The notes under the pieces: model-generated | Database searches by the model: none | Told to the model about the DNA's origin: nothing | What the model saw: only the letters and a program-made list of their open reading frames with translations | NCBI RefSeq assembly: GCF_022174665.1 | Contig: NZ_CP076562.1 | Coordinates: 1,534,501-1,598,500 of the forward strand | Source of the DNA: Eubacterium sp. MSJ-33 | Lineage (GTDB): Bacteria; Bacillota; Clostridia; Lachnospirales; Lachnospiraceae | Direction of reading: 5' to 3' | Length of the DNA stretch: 64,000 nucleotides | In this document: positions 8,813 through 16,846 of the stretch, one piece after another | Numbering within the stretch: position 1 is the stretch's first letter | Layout of the letters: each line of letters starts with the position of its first letter | Made by a program: the position numbers and the translations under genes

Positions 8813-10227
8813 TGCTTTTCCTCCATCTCCCGGAGCGCCTTCTTAAACTGGAACGAAAACAGGATCGATGTAAATGTCACCGCCAGCACATCCGCGATCG
8901 GCTCTGCCAGATAAACAGCCATCGTCTTATCTGCTGTAATGATATGCGGCAGAATAAAAATAAGCGGGAGCAGGAGCACAAATTTACGCATAATCGCAAC
9001 AAGAATGGATGCCGGGGCATTTCCCAGTGCATTGAATGTCATCTGACAGGCAATCTGGATACCGAACATGAATAATGCTGCCAGATAATAACGGAGCGCA
9101 TCCTTGGTAAATGCAATCAAGGCTGCATCCGTCGTAAAAATCGACGCGAAAACCTTCGGGAAACACATGATAAACAACCACAGAATCGTAGAATATATCA
9201 GACTGACCTTCAGCAATAGTTTAAATGCAGCCCGGACTCTGGATGCATTTTTCGCACCATAATTGTAGCTGATAATCGGCTGGGCTCCCTGTCCCAAGCC
9301 CTGCAGTGGAAGCATCGCAAACTGCATCACACTTGTTAAGATCGTCATCGCACCGACTGCGATATCCCCACCGTATTTCAGGAGAGACGAATTAAAGCAT
9401 ACCGATATAATACTCTCGCTTCCCTGCATAATAAAGATTGCAGAGCCGAGTGCCAAGCACGGAAGGATATACGCCGCCTTTAATCCCATGTTTTTGCCAC
9501 GGATACGGAGTGTCGTCCGCTTCCCGAACAGAAAGCTTATTACCCAGATGCAGGAGCAGCATTGGGAAATCACTGTCGCAAGTGCAGCTCCCCGGACGCC
9601 CATATCCAGCCCAAAGATAAAGATCGGATCTAAAATGATATTTACGATTGCACCGATCAATACAGAGAGCATGCCTTCCTTCGCAAAACCCTGCGCTGTG
9701 ATAAACGCATTCATGCCAAGAGTCAGCTGAACAAAGATCGTTCCGAGTGCATAGATATTCATATACGATGCCGCGTACTCGATCGTGTTGGCACTTGCTC
9801 CAAAAGCGAGCAGGAAATCACGGTTCCAGATCAGCAAAACTACCGTCAGAATAATGGATAAGAGTATCTGCATCGTAAAACAATTGGCAAGTATTTTCTC
9901 CGCATCGTCTTTCTTATTTTTACCCATAAAGATCGTCGCACGAGGTGCGCCGCCATTTCCAACTAATGCCGCAAAGGCAGTTATAATCATGATCAGCGGC
10001 ATGCAGACGCCCACGCCAGTCAGTGCCATCGCCCCCGTATCCGGGATATGTCCGATATAGATACGGTCAACGATGTTATATAACATGTTAATCAACTGTG
10101 CCGCGATTGTCGGCAGTGCCAGTTTCGCAAGCAGCTTTCCGATTGGCTCGGTCGCTAAGAATGTACGGTCGGATTGTACGGATGTGGATGTTGCATTCGA
10201 TTCCTCATTTTCATTTTGTTGTTTCAT
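8806..10227 (-). CDS. MATE family efflux transporter
   Basis: Multidrug and toxin extrusion type antiporter, 473 aa with twelve membrane segments in two halves. The N-terminal half has LALPTIAAQLINMLYNIVDRIYIGHIP and GVCMPLIMIITAFAALVGNGGAP, the latter characteristic of the family; the second half repeats the pattern with GLGQGAQPIISYNYGAKN. Such proteins expel cationic drugs or dyes using Na+ or H+ gradients. It sits between a MarR regulator (40 bases upstream) and a cation antiporter that overlaps its stop, an arrangement suggesting a drug-response operon controlled by the MarR protein. Confidence 0.92.
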   Translation of the reverse strand: MKQQNENEESNATSTSVQSDRTFLATEPIGKLLAKLALPTIAAQLINMLYNIVDRIYIGHIPDTGAMALTGVGVCMPLIMIITAFAALVGNGGAPRATIFMGKNKKDDAEKILANCFTMQILLSIILTVVLLIWNRDFLLAFGASANTIEYAASYMNIYALGTIFVQLTLGMNAFITAQGFAKEGMLSVLIGAIVNIILDPIFIFGLDMGVRGAALATVISQCCSCIWVISFLFGKRTTLRIRGKNMGLKAAYILPCLALGSAIFIMQGSESIISVCFNSSLLKYGGDIAVGAMTILTSVMQFAMLPLQGLGQGAQPIISYNYGAKNASRVRAAFKLLLKVSLIYSTILWLFIMCFPKVFASIFTTDAALIAFTKDALRYYLAALFMFGIQIACQMTFNALGNAPASILVAIMRKFVLLLPLIFILPHIITADKTMAVYLAEPIADVLAVTFTSILFSFQFKKALREMEEKQC

Positions 10228-10267
10228 TTCTTTTCCTCATTTCTACTATATAGTTGATAATTTTTCC

Positions 10268-10708
10268 TTATTTCAAATGTGACATTACATTTTGATACAG
10301 CCGCTCATTGTACGCTGCAAAATTCTTCTTTTCATCCTCCGAAAATCCCGCAAAGATGCACGATACAAGGGCTTCCTGTTTTTCTTCAATAGCACGGACA
10401 ATATCGTCTGTCTGTCCCGTGAGTTTCAGGTGTATGATCCGCTTGTCATCCGGATCTGTATATCGTATCAGATATCCTTTTTTCTCCAGAGTATCGACAG
10501 CTGCAGACACATTTCCCCGCTGCAGCATCCGGAATTCCACAATATCCCGTGCAGAATCATAGGAAGGATTATTATGCAGAAACGTCAGAATAATAATCTC
10601 GATGCGGCTGAGATTAAACTCATACCGCACACTTTCCAGATATCTCTCCTGTAGTTTCATCAGACATTTTGTCATGTCAAAGACATTGGATGGCGTCTGA
10701 AGTTTCAT
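10268..10708 (-). CDS. MarR-family transcriptional regulator
   Basis: A 146-aa winged-helix regulator. The core includes NLSRIEIIILTFLHNNPSYDSARDIVEF (residues about 32-60), the recognition helix region RGNVSAAVDTLEKKGYLIRY and the wing DPDDKRIIHLKLT, the classic MarR D-x-D-x-R pattern. It is first in the operon with the MATE exporter and the antiporter. Its promoter carries a GTTCT-TTTT-AGAAC palindrome between the -10 box and the start codon, which fits autorepression relieved by a drug-like ligand. The ligand is unknown. Confidence 0.92.
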   Translation of the reverse strand: MKLQTPSNVFDMTKCLMKLQERYLESVRYEFNLSRIEIIILTFLHNNPSYDSARDIVEFRMLQRGNVSAAVDTLEKKGYLIRYTDPDDKRIIHLKLTGQTDDIVRAIEEKQEALVSCIFAGFSEDEKKNFAAYNERLYQNVMSHLK

Positions 10709-10731
10709 TTCTCGGTTCCTTCTTTCAATTA

Positions 10732-10774
10732 GTTCTTTTTAGAACCATTATAATAAGAAAAAAGAATTAGTCAA
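10732..10774 (-). promoter_or_regulatory. MarR operon promoter and operator
   Basis: TTGACT (10769-10774) and TATAAT (10747-10752) lie 16 bases apart on the minus strand. Directly downstream, GTTCT TTTT AGAAC (10732-10745) is a 5-4-5 palindrome that covers the expected transcript start. The site is well placed for repression by the MarR protein encoded next. Confidence 0.7.
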
Positions 10775-10792
10775 CCACTATTTTGGAAATAA

Positions 10793-10832
10793 AAAAGAGC
10801 CGTCGCCACAAATTAAGCAACAGCCCTTTCAC
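10793..10832 (-). terminator. Terminator of rubrerythrin gene
   Basis: On the minus strand GGGCTGTTGC pairs with GCGACGGCTC, with two G-U pairs, and is followed by TTTTTT. It lies 10 bases beyond the rubrerythrin stop. Confidence 0.75.
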
Positions 10833-10841
10833 ATATTCTAT

Positions 10842-11381
10842 TTAATAATTCTCCGCATGTACCTCAAAGTAAGACTGCGGATGTGCGCATACCGGGCAAA
10901 CCTCCGGTGCTTTCTCGCCAACTACGATATGTCCGCAGTTTCTGCACTCCCATACCTTGACCTCGCTCTTCGCAAATACTTCCTGCATCTCCACATTATG
11001 CAGAAGTGCGCGATAGCGTTCCTCATGCTGCTTCTCGATGGAACCAACGAGACGGAACTTCTCTGCAAGCTCTGGGAAGCCCTCTTCCTCAGCCGTCTTT
11101 GCAAAGCCCTCATACATATCAGTCCACTCGTAGTTCTCGCCCGCTGCCGCTGCAGCAAGATTCTCAGCCGTGCTTCCGATACCGTTTAATTCCTTGAACC
11201 ACATCTTTGCATGCTCTTTCTCATTGTCTGCGGTCTTCAGGAACAGGGAAGCAATCTGCTCGAATCCGTCCTTCTTTGCCTTGGAAGCAAAATACGTATA
11301 CTTGTTTCGCGCCTGTGATTCGCCCGAAAATGCCTCCAATAAATTCTTCTCAGTCTGTGTTCCTGCGTACTTATTTGCCAT
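10842..11381 (-). CDS. Rubrerythrin
   Basis: Non-haem iron peroxidase of 179 aa that reduces hydrogen peroxide in the cytoplasm of anaerobes. The N-terminal ferritin-like four-helix part carries the di-iron ligands in [12 protein letters not shown] (near residue 17) and EKEHAKMWF (near 52), then [12 protein letters not shown] and EKQHEERY (near 115). The C-terminal rubredoxin-like part has WECRNCGHI and CPVCAHP, the four cysteines for the FeS4 centre. Length is normal. It is monocistronic: own promoter with a PerR-like box, own terminator. Oxidative stress induction through PerR is inferred from that box. Confidence 0.96.
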   Translation of the reverse strand: MANKYAGTQTEKNLLEAFSGESQARNKYTYFASKAKKDGFEQIASLFLKTADNEKEHAKMWFKELNGIGSTAENLAAAAAGENYEWTDMYEGFAKTAEEEGFPELAEKFRLVGSIEKQHEERYRALLHNVEMQEVFAKSEVKVWECRNCGHIVVGEKAPEVCPVCAHPQSYFEVHAENY

Positions 11382-11404
11382 AACTCTTTTCTCCTTTCGA
11401 AAGT

Positions 11405-11455
11405 AGTAATTATTACTATTTCATATATTATACAAAAGATTTTTTATTTGTCAAT
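11405..11455 (-). promoter_or_regulatory. Rubrerythrin promoter with PerR/Fur-like box
   Basis: TTGACA (11450-11455) and TATAAT (11428-11433) are 16 bases apart on the minus strand. TAGTAAT-T-ATTACTA (11405-11419) is a perfect 7-1-7 palindrome just after the expected transcript start. It has the layout of PerR/Fur boxes, whose consensus is TTATAATNATTATAA. PerR control of rubrerythrin is known in Clostridia; here it is inference. Confidence 0.7.
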
Positions 11456-11466
11456 TAGGTTTTATG

Positions 11467-11495
11467 TTGAACATTTGTTCGATTTATGATATATT
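11467..11495 (+). promoter_or_regulatory. Promoter of the small toxin gene
   Basis: TTGAAC (11467-11472), 17 bases, then TATATT (11490-11495) preceded by TG (extended -10). The transcript would start near 11502 and carry a leader of about 78 bases before the toxin start codon. Confidence 0.6.
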
Positions 11496-11579
11496 TTTAT
11501 TGTGTAATTGAAAAGAAAGCAGGATGTGATTTTCCGATTATTTGATGCCCTCTAGTTTTACGAAGGAGGGTGATGCCCT

Positions 11580-11663
11580 ATGAACACGCTTGAAGTTTTA
11601 ACTTTATTGCTCGTTGTTTTCGCGGCTTTGTCTTACATAGACGATCATAATAAAAAGAAATAG
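11580..11663 (+). CDS. Small hydrophobic toxin peptide (holin-like, type I toxin-antitoxin)
   Basis: A 27-aa peptide, MNTLEVLTLLLVVFAALSYI followed by a charged DDHNKKK tail, preceded by a near-perfect ribosome site (GAAGGAGGGTGATGCCCT-ATG). One short membrane helix plus a lysine-rich end is the pattern of the putative holin-like toxins (Hol-Tox family) and of other type I toxins such as TxpA and BsrG. It has its own promoter and terminator, and an antisense RNA gene runs convergently through its 3' end. Toxicity is inference from pattern and context; the sequence shows the peptide, ribosome site, promoters and hairpins. Confidence 0.8.
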   Translation: MNTLEVLTLLLVVFAALSYIDDHNKKK

Positions 11664-11746
11664 CATCCCACCGACCAAAGTGAATGCTATTTCTAAAATC
11701 TGTATTTACCGAGGGCAAATCGGATATTACATCCGATTACCTTTCT
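11651..11746 (-). ncRNA. Antisense RNA antitoxin of the small toxin
   Basis: On the minus strand TTGAAA (11776-11781), a 17-base spacer and a perfect TATAAT (11753-11758) predict a start near 11746. The RNA would fold an 8-base stem (AATCGGAT / ATCCGATT, 11718-11738). It ends at a terminator made of GAAATAGCAT (11657-11666) and ATGCTATTTC (11684-11693), a perfect 10-base stem followed by TTTTT on the minus strand. The 3' end pairs with the last four or so codons of the toxin and with its 3' untranslated region, as in TxpA/RatA-type systems. Expected length is about 96 bases. Confidence 0.72.
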
Positions 11747-11763
11747 AAGTAGATTATACACGA

Positions 11764-11791
11764 GGGTACTTGATTTTTCAAGTGCCCTTTT
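11764..11791 (+). terminator. Terminator of the toxin mRNA
   Basis: GGGTACTTG and CAAGTGCCC form a 9-base stem with one T-G pair, then TTTT. The hairpin overlaps the -35 box of the antisense promoter, so the two transcripts are fully convergent. Confidence 0.72.
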
Positions 11792-11820
11792 GAGTTACAT
11801 TAAGGCATGCCTTACAATGG

Positions 11821-12813
11821 CTATTTTTCCTTACTGCATACATGCTCCACAATCACACGTACAGCCGCATACAATACGCCGACAATCGGCCATACGATCC
11901 AAGTATCTCCCCAGTCATTTGTGATAAAGCTGATACCAAGAAAAATCGCTGTTGAACCAAGCCAATACGCAAGTGAAAATGCGCCCATCTTGTCGCTGAT
12001 TTTCTTTTTTGCCCTTGCATAATCGCCTTCTTCAAGAAGCATCTCCATTGCAGCCATCTGCGTTCCTCCCAGCACAAAGAAATATACACCACAAGAAATC
12101 AGAAACAGCATAATCCCTACCATACACACAATCGGAAAGTCCCGGTCACCGAATATAGCGATACTGCCAAAAAGCGGAATTACAGAGAAAATGCACAATA
12201 TAACACCAATCACATTGTGACGGACATATCGCTCATGGAACTGTTCTTTGCGTTCCTTCACCATTCCTGTCACACCATATTCTGTCTCGAAGCATTTTGT
12301 CTCTAAGAATTCAAATTTCTTCTGTTTCATACCGGTACATACAAAAATCGCAGCCGCAATTCCAACCAGTATGAACATCACACACATACCAACTCCACCT
12401 GCAAAGTCTTCTCCGATTCCAAACGCTTCCACTTCACTGGCTGCCCCTAACACGATCAGGCAGATTGGTGATATCACGCAGAGCCACGTTGCAAATGCAA
12501 TTCTTTTTGCAGCCTCTTTTCTAATCTGCAAAAACTCACTTGCCATTTCCATCGTCACTTTATACTGTGGTTTGTCTTCTTCATAAGAATCCTCCCCGGT
12601 ATAAATCTCCTCTTCCATCTCATCTTTAATGAGATAGTCCGTTGTCACACCAAAGATCTGACTAAGCTTCAATATTTTATCCAGGTCCGGAACTGCCTGT
12701 GCCCCTTCATATTTGGAAATGGATTGCCGGCTGACTCCCAATTTATGTGCCAGTTCTTCCTGAGACCAACCATTCTTTTTTCGCAAGTTAATAATCTTAT
12801 CCGCTAATATCAT
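11821..12813 (-). CDS. XRE-family regulator with membrane domain
   Basis: A 330-aa protein. Residues 1-65 are a Cro/CI helix-turn-helix (KIINLRKKNGWSQEELAHKLGVSRQSISKYEGAQAVP in order). After an acidic linker come about six hydrophobic segments between residues 110 and 325. Such fusions are common in Clostridia and are thought to couple a membrane signal or partner to transcription, but no ligand is known. The track of open frame extends 24 codons upstream; the ATG at 12813 was chosen because GGAGGAGGCGCTT precedes it and because the homology begins there. It stands alone, with no obvious exporter next to it. Confidence 0.85.
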   Translation of the reverse strand: MILADKIINLRKKNGWSQEELAHKLGVSRQSISKYEGAQAVPDLDKILKLSQIFGVTTDYLIKDEMEEEIYTGEDSYEEDKPQYKVTMEMASEFLQIRKEAAKRIAFATWLCVISPICLIVLGAASEVEAFGIGEDFAGGVGMCVMFILVGIAAAIFVCTGMKQKKFEFLETKCFETEYGVTGMVKERKEQFHERYVRHNVIGVILCIFSVIPLFGSIAIFGDRDFPIVCMVGIMLFLISCGVYFFVLGGTQMAAMEMLLEEGDYARAKKKISDKMGAFSLAYWLGSTAIFLGISFITNDWGDTWIVWPIVGVLYAAVRVIVEHVCSKEK

Positions 12814-12955
12814 AAGCGCCTCCTCCTGCCATCCGCGTGGCAAATTTGATGTTCTTATCGTACGCATTTTCTCCGTTACACACAAGAAAGCCGCACGGAC
12901 AATTTGTCAACCGATGGTTGCAACCCCTGATTTTTAGCCATTTTTTATGAGCAAG

Positions 12956-13078
12956 CTAGAAAATCCGCAGAAGCACCATATAACTGACTGTCCCAAGCAG
13001 GATGCTCAAAAATGTGTTGTGTTTCCATTTATAACTGACTGCCACGCCCAAGCCAATAAGTGCCGGCTTGTGACTCGT
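12956..13078 (-). pseudogene. Remnant of azlD-type branched-chain amino acid permease subunit
   Basis: The minus strand reads, in one open frame ending in TAG at 12956-12958, KPALIGLGVAVSYKWKHN and then TFLSILLGTVSYMVLLRIF. This resembles the C-terminal end of AzlD-family small membrane subunits, which usually close with a hydrophobic segment ending in TxxYMLL. The frame remains open up to about 13108 but has no start codon or ribosome site, and no AzlC gene adjoins. It is read as the 3' stump of a deleted gene. Family call is from memory of the pattern. Confidence 0.55.
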
Positions 13079-13194
13079 CGCAATATTTTTCTCTTTTGTT
13101 TGCTCATCTTAACTATTGATTCCTTTATGTTTATTTGTCGTGCGTCAAATAGATTCCATTCCTAAGTATATTTATTTTTATATCGCGCGTCAAA

Positions 13195-13223
13195 TAAAAA
13201 AGCAGATACCTTATGATATCTGC
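13195..13223 (-). terminator. Terminator after the 49-aa gene
   Basis: GCAGATA (13202-13208) and TATCTGC (13217-13223) form a stem; on the minus strand a TTTTTT run follows. It lies 12 bases beyond the stop of the small gene at 13236. Confidence 0.7.
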
Positions 13224-13235
13224 TCTTCTTGTATA

Positions 13236-13385
13236 TTACTCCTTAGAACTACTTGTCATACCTCTGTCAATCCGATTGATCGCATTTTGTATGATCTCTT
13301 TTGCTTTGTCTGCATTGCCAGTTTCCAGTAAGGCAAGAATACTGTCAAGTAAAATACATAATTCCTGATTTTGCATATCTTCCAT
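13236..13385 (-). CDS. Hypothetical 49-aa protein
   Basis: A short open frame beginning MEDMQNQELCILLDSILALL and ending in a helical, charged stretch with RIDRGMTSSSKE. It is predicted to be two amphipathic helices with no membrane segment. Evidence for a real gene: a GGCGGTGG purine-rich stretch 5-12 bases before the ATG, a terminator immediately after the stop, and a non-random, leucine/isoleucine-periodic sequence. No family is recognised. It stands alone between the azlD remnant and the ABC operon. Confidence 0.55.
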   Translation of the reverse strand: MEDMQNQELCILLDSILALLETGNADKAKEIIQNAINRIDRGMTSSSKE

Positions 13386-13499
13386 CCTTCCACCGCCTTT
13401 CCTAATGTTAGTATAGCGGATTTGGTGCCTGTTTACAAGTTACATTTATACGCTACAAAAATCTGATGGGAAATATCCATATTGTAAAGATTGGTTTGT

Positions 13500-13532
13500 T
13501 AAAAAAAGAGTATGGCTACTGTACCATACTCT
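13500..13532 (-). terminator. Terminator of the PadR-TCS-ABC operon
   Basis: AGAGTATGG (13507-13515) and CCATACTCT (13524-13532) form a perfect 9-base stem; on the minus strand TTTTTTT follows. It lies about 60 bases beyond the ATPase stop codon. Confidence 0.85.
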
Positions 13533-13593
13533 CAAATACCGTGTCAACCATACGCATAAAGTTCATATAGTTTTCACATTACATACAATATCT

Positions 13594-14358
13594 CTACCAC
13601 CCCAGATCCAGCAGCCAGTTCTGTAACCTGCGTTCGCGGTCTGCATCCGATAAATTCTCATCCTCCGGGGCTTTGTATTCCCCTTTGATTGTTCCATCCA
13701 ATATATATAAGACTCTCTTGCAGCAAGATGCAACCTTGGCATCATGTGTCACCATCATAATCGTCGTTCCTTCGCGATTCAGCTTCCCAAGTGCATCCAT
13801 AACCTCTGTTGAGGCAGCCCGGTTCAATGCACCGGTCGGTTCATCTGCAAAAAGAAGCTTCGGATGATTCACCATGCTTCTGCAGATACACGCCCGCTGC
13901 AGTTGTCCCCCGGAAACCTCATTGATATCATTGTCTGCAACCTCTATGATTGACAGTTTCCGCATCAGTTCTTCCGCAAATGCAACCTTCTCGGCACGCG
14001 ACCGCTCATCCTTTTTACTCTCCATTGCCGGAAGCAGAATGTTATCCAATATTGTCAGATTCTTCATCATATACATCTGCTGGAAGATAAATCCCATCTC
14101 ATCCAGCCGCACCTTCGCAAGCTCCGTCTGTGACAGCTTCGCAATATCCCTGCCTGCAAAGCAAACCGTCCCGCTTGTCGGCACATCCATACCCGATACC
14201 GAATAAAGCAGTGTCGACTTTCCGGAACCAGAAGGTCCCATGATTGCTACCATATCGCCCTCTTCCACTTCAAAGTTCACATTTCGAAGAACATTATTCT
14301 GCCGCTTGTCAATCACATATGTTTTGCACAAATCTTTTACTTCCAATATATTCGCCAT
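13594..14358 (-). CDS. ABC transporter ATP-binding protein
   Basis: ATPase of 254 aa for the FtsX permease encoded just upstream. Walker A GPSGSGKST near residue 40, Q-loop FIFQQMYMM, signature VSGGQLQRACICR near 147, Walker [13 protein letters not shown] and switch MVTHD are all present, with valine in place of leucine at the first signature position. The class (MacB/BceA-like) serves peptide-antibiotic sensing and resistance. A C-terminal extension of about 25 charged residues follows the ABC domain. Last gene of a seven-gene operon with its own two-component system, ending at the terminator at 13500. Confidence 0.92.
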   Translation of the reverse strand: MANILEVKDLCKTYVIDKRQNNVLRNVNFEVEEGDMVAIMGPSGSGKSTLLYSVSGMDVPTSGTVCFAGRDIAKLSQTELAKVRLDEMGFIFQQMYMMKNLTILDNILLPAMESKKDERSRAEKVAFAEELMRKLSIIEVADNDINEVSGGQLQRACICRSMVNHPKLLFADEPTGALNRAASTEVMDALGKLNREGTTIMMVTHDAKVASCCKRVLYILDGTIKGEYKAPEDENLSDADRERRLQNWLLDLGW

Positions 14359-14397
14359 AATTTATACCCTTTCCAATTTCATTTTCCAAGTGCACTC

Positions 14398-16761
14398 CTA
14401 CTCTGCATTTACAATGTCTGTGCCACGAATCCTGCGTATATGAAATGCGGTCACGCTGACTGCAATCCATGTAATCGCAAGCACGATACCCGGATAGATC
14501 AGAATGATTCTTACCGGACTGAAATAATAATCTACGTTTGTCGCTCCCATCATCGCCCAGATCGGATCACACCACAGTTTCGTAATTGGTCTGGTCAGTA
14601 CAACTGCAAGGATTTCTGCAAACCCGGCAACCAGCATGAACCGTATTACATGCCACCAGAAGATGCTTCGATTAGAAAATCCAATCGCTTTCAAAAGAGC
14701 AATCTGACCATGTTCCGTAGATATAAACGACCGTTCCATCAAAACCGTCACGAGCACAACGACGATTCCTGTTATCGCCAAAAGCAGCAGACAGACCGTA
14801 TCCATCGTATCCCCAACGCCCATGCAATCTACGCAATATCCTGCAGCATCAAACACTCCGGTAATTCCATATAATTCCTTGATTTTCTTTACACGCGTCC
14901 GAATCTCCTTCTCATCTGGATGATCCAAAAAATCAACCTGAAAGCCCGTTATAGTCGTCGAATACTTCATTGAAGTCGGTGCCTCTTCATGGAACCGTCC
15001 GACCTTCCCCAACTGATTCATCGTCTGAAATAACGCTGTCACAACACAGTCCCGTTTCTCCGTTCCAAAATCAATCGTCACGGTATCTCCGATTTCCACG
15101 CCAAGCTGGTCGGCAATCATTGGCGTAATGGCTATCTCATACGCATTTTGTGGTGGAGTTCCCTTCTCATATGTATAATCCGTCGTATGCGTCTCTGTAT
15201 TCTGCTGGAATAACACAGAATATAACTTTCCATTTGCCTCACAGGCATACTTGTACCAGACTTCCATGCTTACCTTATCCACCGGCATACCTGCAGCTTC
15301 CAACTCATCCTCAATCACATGATAGTTCTCCTGCAGGACGGGCTCTTGATCCTTATCCACAAGAACCGGTTTCATCATTTTAGGATCTGTGATATAGATA
15401 TCCGACTCCTTTCCAAAACAGGTGATCATACTCTTACTCTGCATCGTCGATGTCACCATCACAACGCCAAGCATAAATACCGAGCAGATAAAAAATGGCA
15501 GCACGATTGTAATAAACCGGCGTGGTGCACTCAATATATCATTCAGTGCCATATAAAATGGTGTACGCGCGCGACTTTTACTTAACCGATAGATTGATTT
15601 TTTGTGATATCGTTCTCCCGTCTGTCCGTTTCGTATCGCGTCAACCGGCGTCAGCTTTCTGACCTTTCCTGTGCAAAGATATGCAAATCCAACCATCAGA
15701 CCAATCACAGTCAACACGCCGATTGCATTAAAGAGATACCCACCCTCATTGCCAAGCACCATCTTTTTCGAGACAGACGCGATCAGCAGATTGCCAAATG
15801 GAATGCTCACGAAAAATCCGACTGTTCCACCTACGATTGCCATTGCCAGATATTTCACAATATACAGGCGCCGTATCTTCGCATTTCGGATACCGATCGC
15901 CTTCATCACGCCAATCTCACGAAATTCCTCCCGGATGGAAAATGTAATCACAAATTTCAAAATCACGAAAGATACAATGATCAGGCAGATACTCAGCACA
16001 AGCACAAGCATCGCCAGAATCATATCCATAACATACGACAGGCGGATTGTAGATCTCTCTGAAGAAAACAATATATTCGTTGCACTTGCCAATTCCGCCG
16101 AAAGTGTCCCTGTATCATCCGTCTCCACCCGAAAGATTCTCCCAAGATAAGGTTCCAACGATTTGTCTGCTTCATACGCTTTGAAATCATTTTCGCTGAG
16201 CAGCAGTCTTGTATTTCCCATAAGGTCAGAACCAAGCAGTGCATCTTTGATTTCGCCCGCTACGCGAAATGTCTTGTCTGTGTTTTTCATCTGAATCCGG
16301 ATCGTATCTCCGACATGCATATCATTTCTTGCAAAACTTCCGGCAGTAATATAGATTTCTCCGTCCGCAATCTCCGTCAGCTCCTGGTTATCTTCGAGAA
16401 AATAATGAAACTGCGTCGTGTCCAGTGATTGTATCAACAAAGTATTGTTCTTTACCTTCAGTTTCTCGCCCTGATATGTGACATCTCCATTCGTTCCCCA
16501 GATACATTTTTCCATGCTGTAATCCTTTACACATCCCGATGTTTTCAGGATCTGCTCTACGCCGCCATCCCCATTCTGCGTGAACAACACATAATCTTTG
16601 ATCCCGGCTTTTTCAAAAAAATAATCAGTCCCATTCATAACAGTGACCACATTGTTCAGACCACTCGCAACAAAAACCGCTGCCAAAATCGTAAACAATA
16701 ACAGGATCACATTCATCGTCTTTTTCCGTTTGATATCCCGCTTTAAGATATTCCAGTACAT
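14398..16761 (-). CDS. FtsX-like ABC transporter permease
   Basis: Membrane permease of 787 aa. One N-terminal membrane segment (about 17-37), an extracellular domain (about 40-240), three segments around 245-375, a second N-terminal-type segment near 425, another extracellular domain (450-650) and three closing segments. The coupling segments EFREIGVMKAIGIRNAKIR and GQIALLKAIGFSNRSI identify two FtsX domains. It lies between the histidine kinase and the ATPase. Together with them it resembles BceAB-type detoxification modules, although the protein is longer and the domain layout is of the doubled FtsX type. Confidence 0.9.
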   Translation of the reverse strand: MYWNILKRDIKRKKTMNVILLLFTILAAVFVASGLNNVVTVMNGTDYFFEKAGIKDYVLFTQNGDGGVEQILKTSGCVKDYSMEKCIWGTNGDVTYQGEKLKVKNNTLLIQSLDTTQFHYFLEDNQELTEIADGEIYITAGSFARNDMHVGDTIRIQMKNTDKTFRVAGEIKDALLGSDLMGNTRLLLSENDFKAYEADKSLEPYLGRIFRVETDDTGTLSAELASATNILFSSERSTIRLSYVMDMILAMLVLVLSICLIIVSFVILKFVITFSIREEFREIGVMKAIGIRNAKIRRLYIVKYLAMAIVGGTVGFFVSIPFGNLLIASVSKKMVLGNEGGYLFNAIGVLTVIGLMVGFAYLCTGKVRKLTPVDAIRNGQTGERYHKKSIYRLSKSRARTPFYMALNDILSAPRRFITIVLPFFICSVFMLGVVMVTSTMQSKSMITCFGKESDIYITDPKMMKPVLVDKDQEPVLQENYHVIEDELEAAGMPVDKVSMEVWYKYACEANGKLYSVLFQQNTETHTTDYTYEKGTPPQNAYEIAITPMIADQLGVEIGDTVTIDFGTEKRDCVVTALFQTMNQLGKVGRFHEEAPTSMKYSTTITGFQVDFLDHPDEKEIRTRVKKIKELYGITGVFDAAGYCVDCMGVGDTMDTVCLLLLAITGIVVVLVTVLMERSFISTEHGQIALLKAIGFSNRSIFWWHVIRFMLVAGFAEILAVVLTRPITKLWCDPIWAMMGATNVDYYFSPVRIILIYPGIVLAITWIAVSVTAFHIRRIRGTDIVNAE

Positions 16762-16846
16762 AAATCTGCCCCTTTCCTTGTTTATGGCTCAATCATAACA
16801 GGGAAATTATTAAATAATCCTTAAAAAAGAAAAATGCAGGAATCTC

